The notes beneath the pieces were generated by a model, which made no database searches, was not told where the DNA came from, and saw nothing but the letters and a program-made list of their open reading frames with translations. The translations under genes and the position numbers were made by a program. A DNA stretch of 8,599 nucleotides from JAGMCJ01 sp046761005 (GTDB lineage: Archaea; Thermoplasmatota; Thermoplasmata; RBG-16-68-12; JAGMCJ01). This document shows positions 6,270 through 8,599 of this stretch, piece by piece; within the stretch, counting starts at the first letter, position 1, and every line of letters begins with the position of its first letter. The stretch is taken from the NCBI GenBank assembly GCA_046761005.1, contig JBHIFI010000068.1, positions 1 to 8,599 on the forward strand, written 5' to 3'.

Positions 6270-6737
6270 TCATATTCCGAGCTTCCTCATGAGATTCTCG
6301 CCGCTCTTCTGCGGGAGCTCGCTTCGAATCACAACAGAGATGAGATTGTCCGCTGCCCTCGTTCCCATGGCCCCCCTCAGGCGGAGAACGAAACCTTCTA
6401 GACCCTCAAGAGTACTGCAATTCTGAGCGGGAAGAGCGATGCCTAGCTTCTTCATCAATGAACGTCCCAGCGTCTTTTCGACTGATTTCGCCAATGAGAC
6501 GCAAACAATCTCGATCTCGCCTTTGCTTACGGCGGCTTTCTCCTCGTAGACATAGACGCCTCGTCTGACTTTCTTTACGTATCCGCGGGAAGCCAATCTG
6601 CTTGCGATCGTCGCAACGACCTTGCCGTTGAAGCCTAGGTCCGATGATATCTTGGACAGCTGAATGGGATGGTTTGCCCTCTCGATCAGATATTTCAGTA
6701 TGGAATCCGTCTTGGACTGCTTCCTCGCGACTCTCAT
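6270..6737 (-). CDS. Small winged-helix DNA-binding protein, uncharacterised C-terminal domain
   Basis: A protein of 155 residues. Residues about 10-64 form a winged helix: helix LKYLIERANHPIQLSKISSDLG, recognition helix GKVVATIASRLASRGY (38-53), then a basic wing KKVRRGVYVYEE (55-66). The C-terminal part (72-155) is not a domain I recognise. It contains the related heptads LMKKLGI (94-100) and LMRKLGI (149-155), the second being the very end of the protein, which suggests two packing helices or a dimer contact. The gene starts within the stop of the preceding regulator (ATGA, 4-bp overlap) with GAGGG just upstream, so the two are translationally coupled and likely act together or at a fixed ratio. 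It is the last gene of the operon and the one nearest the surface-protein gene. It is probably a transcription factor; the ligand and target are unknown. Confidence 0.85.
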   Translation of the reverse strand: MRVARKQSKTDSILKYLIERANHPIQLSKISSDLGFNGKVVATIASRLASRGYVKKVRRGVYVYEEKAAVSKGEIEIVCVSLAKSVEKTLGRSLMKKLGIALPAQNCSTLEGLEGFVLRLRGAMGTRAADNLISVVIRSELPQKSGENLMRKLGI

Positions 6738-7459
6738 TTGCCCTCACTCACCGATGCTATCACATTCGTCAGGGGTTCAGAAGGTATCATCAGATAGCTG
6801 CGCTTCTTTCCGATTCTTATCTGGATTTCGGCCTCACGTGATTTGGACATGTGTATCTCTGGATTAAGTCTGTCGCTTTCCAATTTCTTCATGAGAAACC
6901 TCTTGAACTGCCTGAGCCTTTTTCTGTTCTTACTCTCTATACTGGAGACCTCATCTGTTGGAAAATATCGCTTGTATCTTCCATCTATGACAGGAACTAT
7001 CATGCCGAGCCTTTCCAGAGTCGCCAGGTCCGCGCGGATTTTGCTTCTTCCTCTTCCCAGCGTATTGGTCAAATCCTCGATGGTAGAACCCTGGCGCTCC
7101 AGGACACTTCTGAAGAGAAGATTGACATCTTTGTTCCCCATCCAATAGAAGGCCTCGATCGCCTTATCACCGGAAATCATCTCGGCGGGGTAATACACGA
7201 GCCTTCCTCTCATCATCTTGCTCTTCACGTATCCGCTACGAATGAGCTTCTGAAGGTGCCATCTCACAGTCGGGTTGCTCAGCTCCAGACCGCCAGCTAT
7301 TCTCTTTTGGTGGCTGCAGGGGAAGTCGCACAGGAACTGGAAAATCCTCTGTCGATTTGGATTCATAAGAACTGATTGCGGTCTTTTCTTTTCCTCCGCT
7401 AACTCCTCCGCTCCCTCACCCACTATCTGTTTCAGGGCCTCTCCCATCTTCTTTGGCAT
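6734..7459 (-). CDS. Transcriptional regulator with two tandem winged-helix domains
   Basis: A protein of 241 residues. The first winged helix spans about 31-92, with recognition helix SNPTVRWHLQKLIRSGYV (61-78) and a wing ending in GRLVYYP (85-91). The second spans about 103-167, with GRSKIRADLATLERLGMI (137-154) and wing DGRYKRYFP (159-167). A basic helix (178-193) and a short strand-rich tail follow. Two such domains in one chain match the archaeal group of predicted regulators with paired ArsR/MarR-like winged helices. There is no metal- or ligand-binding motif to name. It follows the KaiC-like gene by 9 bp and overlaps the next gene by 4 bp, so it sits in the middle of a three-gene operon. 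AGGGG touches the ATG at 7459 directly, which is closer than usual; ATG 7447, four codons in, is an alternative start, and neither spacing is ideal. Confidence 0.9.
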   Translation of the reverse strand: MPKKMGEALKQIVGEGAEELAEEKKRPQSVLMNPNRQRIFQFLCDFPCSHQKRIAGGLELSNPTVRWHLQKLIRSGYVKSKMMRGRLVYYPAEMISGDKAIEAFYWMGNKDVNLLFRSVLERQGSTIEDLTNTLGRGRSKIRADLATLERLGMIVPVIDGRYKRYFPTDEVSSIESKNRKRLRQFKRFLMKKLESDRLNPEIHMSKSREAEIQIRIGKKRSYLMIPSEPLTNVIASVSEGK

Positions 7460-7468
7460 CCCCTATCA

Positions 7469-8365
7469 CTACCGAAGCTCGTACTCCCGGAGGATCAGCT
7501 CGATTAGTCTTTCTGGGTCGACGTCCCAGTAATCCTCCTTAAAGAGCGTGTCCACTGTGCGATAGATATTCGTGAGAGCCTTTCCCGAGAGCTTGGAGGT
7601 CCTCTCCTGGGAAATCTTGCTGAGCATCGCTTCTATCGTTTTCCTGGCCCTTTCCGCGTCCTTGGCCTTCTTTGACGCGTCCTCAACTGTCAAGATGTAA
7701 AGGCCCACACCTTTCATTATGCCATAGGGATGCCAGGCACGACTGTGCTTGCTGCTTCTACACTTCACTATCTTCAGCTCCCTCTTCTCCGGAGTTTCGT
7801 GGCTCTTGTACCTAAGGTGTATGACATTATCGGCGAGATACATAGGTATTATAGTTTCAGGACCTGAGAGGTCGCCCATCACTCCGTGCTCCTCAAGTGT
7901 GCACAGAACCGTTCCTATCTTCCTCGTCTCTCTGAGAAGGAAGGATACGAGCTCTCTTTGGCTATACTTGTCCTCAACGGACCAGAGGACGGGTGTGAGC
8001 GGATCTATGACGATTCTGGCTCTGTGACCCACCCATTCATCTACGAACTCAGCCAGCTCCTTCTGAATGAACTTGGAAAACTGCTTCCCGCCAGCATCCA
8101 CGAAAACCATCTGCTCATTTTCGAGATAGTCCTCGATATCTTCCCATCCCATGAGTTTGGATTCCTGGACGATCTGCACGGGAGCCTCGTCTAATGTAAT
8201 GAAAACTGCATCCTCTTCTGATTCGAGCCCCCTTCTCAGGAATTGACTCGCAAGTGTCGTCTTGCCAGCACCTGACGAGCCTATCACTACCGTTGTCGTA
8301 TTCTCATTTATCCCTCCATCCATAAGGGGATTGAGGCCGTAAACTCCGCTTCTTATCTTTCTCAT
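7469..8365 (-). CDS. KaiC/RadA-like single-domain ATPase
   Basis: A RecA-superfamily ATPase of 298 residues. The N-terminal VYGLNPLMDGGI (8-19) is the usual KaiC opening. Walker A is GSSGAGKTT (29-37, K35). The catalytic acidic pair after the next strand is D59/E60 in LDEAP, where KaiC often has EE. Walker B is RIVIDPLTP (117-125, D121). LKIVKCRSSKHSRAWHPYGI (197-216) matches the conserved K-x-R strand near the end of the domain, which couples neighbouring subunits in KaiC hexamers. About 75 further residues (225-298) are charged and helical and not part of the core; they may bind partners. Only one ATPase domain is present, unlike the double-domain clock protein, so a circadian role should not be assumed; archaeal single-domain relatives work in signalling, such as ArlH in archaellum control. 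It heads the operon with two winged-helix genes. There is no ribosome-binding site before the ATG, and a TATA-like box sits about 29 bases upstream, so the transcript is probably leaderless. Confidence 0.93.
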   Translation of the reverse strand: MRKIRSGVYGLNPLMDGGINENTTTVVIGSSGAGKTTLASQFLRRGLESEEDAVFITLDEAPVQIVQESKLMGWEDIEDYLENEQMVFVDAGGKQFSKFIQKELAEFVDEWVGHRARIVIDPLTPVLWSVEDKYSQRELVSFLLRETRKIGTVLCTLEEHGVMGDLSGPETIIPMYLADNVIHLRYKSHETPEKRELKIVKCRSSKHSRAWHPYGIMKGVGLYILTVEDASKKAKDAERARKTIEAMLSKISQERTSKLSGKALTNIYRTVDTLFKEDYWDVDPERLIELILREYELR

Positions 8366-8387
8366 TTAGAAAAACATGGTGCAAGGG

Positions 8388-8399
8388 GGATAAAAATCC
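8388..8399 (-). promoter_or_regulatory. TATA-like box with dyad symmetry, leaderless operon promoter
   Basis: The minus strand reads GGATTTTTATCC, a short inverted repeat (GGAT...ATCC) around a T-rich TATA-like core, with purines (GAAGG) just upstream as expected for a BRE. The core lies about 29 bases before the ATG at 8365, placing transcription start at or within a base or two of the start codon. The dyad could double as a regulator site. Confidence 0.5.
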
Positions 8400-8448
8400 T
8401 TCGTTCCCTGTGGAAAAAAGGAAATCGATTTTCATGTCCCCAGTCAGC

Positions 8449-8463
8449 GCTAACTATTTATAC
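8449..8463 (+). promoter_or_regulatory. BRE-TATA element of a divergent plus-strand promoter
   Basis: GCTAA fits the BRE pattern (purine-n-W-A-A) and is followed directly by CTATTTATAC, a good archaeal TATA box. Predicted start is near 8485. It faces away from the KaiC operon, so the region is a divergent promoter pair. Confidence 0.42.
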
Positions 8464-8484
8464 TGCCAAACCAATAACATTTTC

Positions 8485-8599
8485 AGAAAACTTCGAACAG
8501 AAACCTTGAACTATAGGAGGAGTAAGCTTAAGGGGGTAGGCAAGAAAGGGGGCGTGAGGCTGATGATCCTTGTGAGGCTTCAACCTTGTGCCTGATTAT
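8485..8599 (+). other. Transcribed leader or start of a gene running off the window
   Basis: Downstream of the divergent promoter, AGGAGG (8515-8520) is a strong ribosome-binding site, but no ATG, GTG or TTG opens a lasting frame at the right distance. A frame running to a stop at 8593-8595 contains ATG 8563 and GTG 8554, giving peptides of only 11 or 14 residues. The motif GTGAGGCT occurs twice, at 8554-8561 and 8572-8579. The stretch may be a leader, a small RNA, or the 5' region of a gene beyond the window edge. Confidence 0.3.

Noticed and set aside
6406..6747. Minus-strand 113-codon frame overlapping the small winged-helix gene
   Set aside because: It is an out-of-frame shadow; the other frame has a complete winged helix and ATGA coupling to the upstream gene.
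8539..8594. tRNA-like T-loop (GGCTTCAACC)
   Set aside because: The flanking bases do not form the T-stem and no anticodon or acceptor stem could be assembled.
8560..8595. C/D-box small RNA (CTGATGA at 8560-8566 and CTGA at 8592-8595)
   Set aside because: The first base of the C box does not fit, only about 25 bases separate the boxes, and there is no clear internal D' and C' pair.
1..8599. CRISPR array, rRNA, prophage or integrative-element ends
   Set aside because: No regularly spaced repeats, no rRNA-like stretch, no integrase and no attachment-like repeats were seen.

Overview
The window looks like the chromosome of an uncultured archaeon. Supporting signs are a KaiC/RadA-type ATPase preceded by an archaeal TATA-like box at leaderless distance, two winged-helix regulators of archaeal type, GGAGG/AGGTGA ribosome-binding sites, and a secreted giant protein whose C-terminal domain I associate with Thermoplasmatota surface proteins. 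That placement (Thermoplasmatota or a close relative) is inference from gene content; there is no rRNA or other marker here. All convincing intact genes lie on the minus strand and read right to left.

Layout, left to right. Positions 1-560 hold the worn remains of a DDE transposase (IS1634/IS4-like) on the plus strand. Positions 564-2022 hold a two-gene AbiE-type toxin-antitoxin pair: the AbiEi-like winged-helix antitoxin is transcribed first and overlaps the AbiEii-like nucleotidyltransferase toxin. This stretch is visibly richer in A+T than the rest, which together with the transposase remnant marks it as acquired. The antitoxin leader carries a two-copy direct repeat spaced 43 bp that looks like an operator. 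Positions 2095-2248 are a short gap with a small hairpin and an 11-bp inverted repeat.

Positions 2249-6112 encode one 1287-residue secreted protein: signal peptide, five FG-GAP/VCBS-like calcium-loop repeats, a long aromatic-rich middle, a transglutaminase-like domain with a complete Cys-His-Asp triad, a calcium-loop motif, beta-sandwich domains, and a duplicated C-terminal domain. Upstream of it, at 6270-8365, is a compact three-gene operon in the same direction: a KaiC-like ATPase, a protein with two winged-helix domains (9 bp gap), and a small winged-helix protein (ATGA stop/start overlap). The operon has a TATA-like box placed for a leaderless transcript. The last ~150 bases hold a divergent promoter-like element and a strong ribosome-binding-site-like sequence with no convincing gene before the window ends.

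Working model: the ATPase and two DNA-binding proteins form a signalling/regulatory unit whose nearest downstream target could be the surface transglutaminase gene, while the AbiE pair is an independent defence or stability module inserted beside an old IS scar. The regulatory link is inferred from position only.
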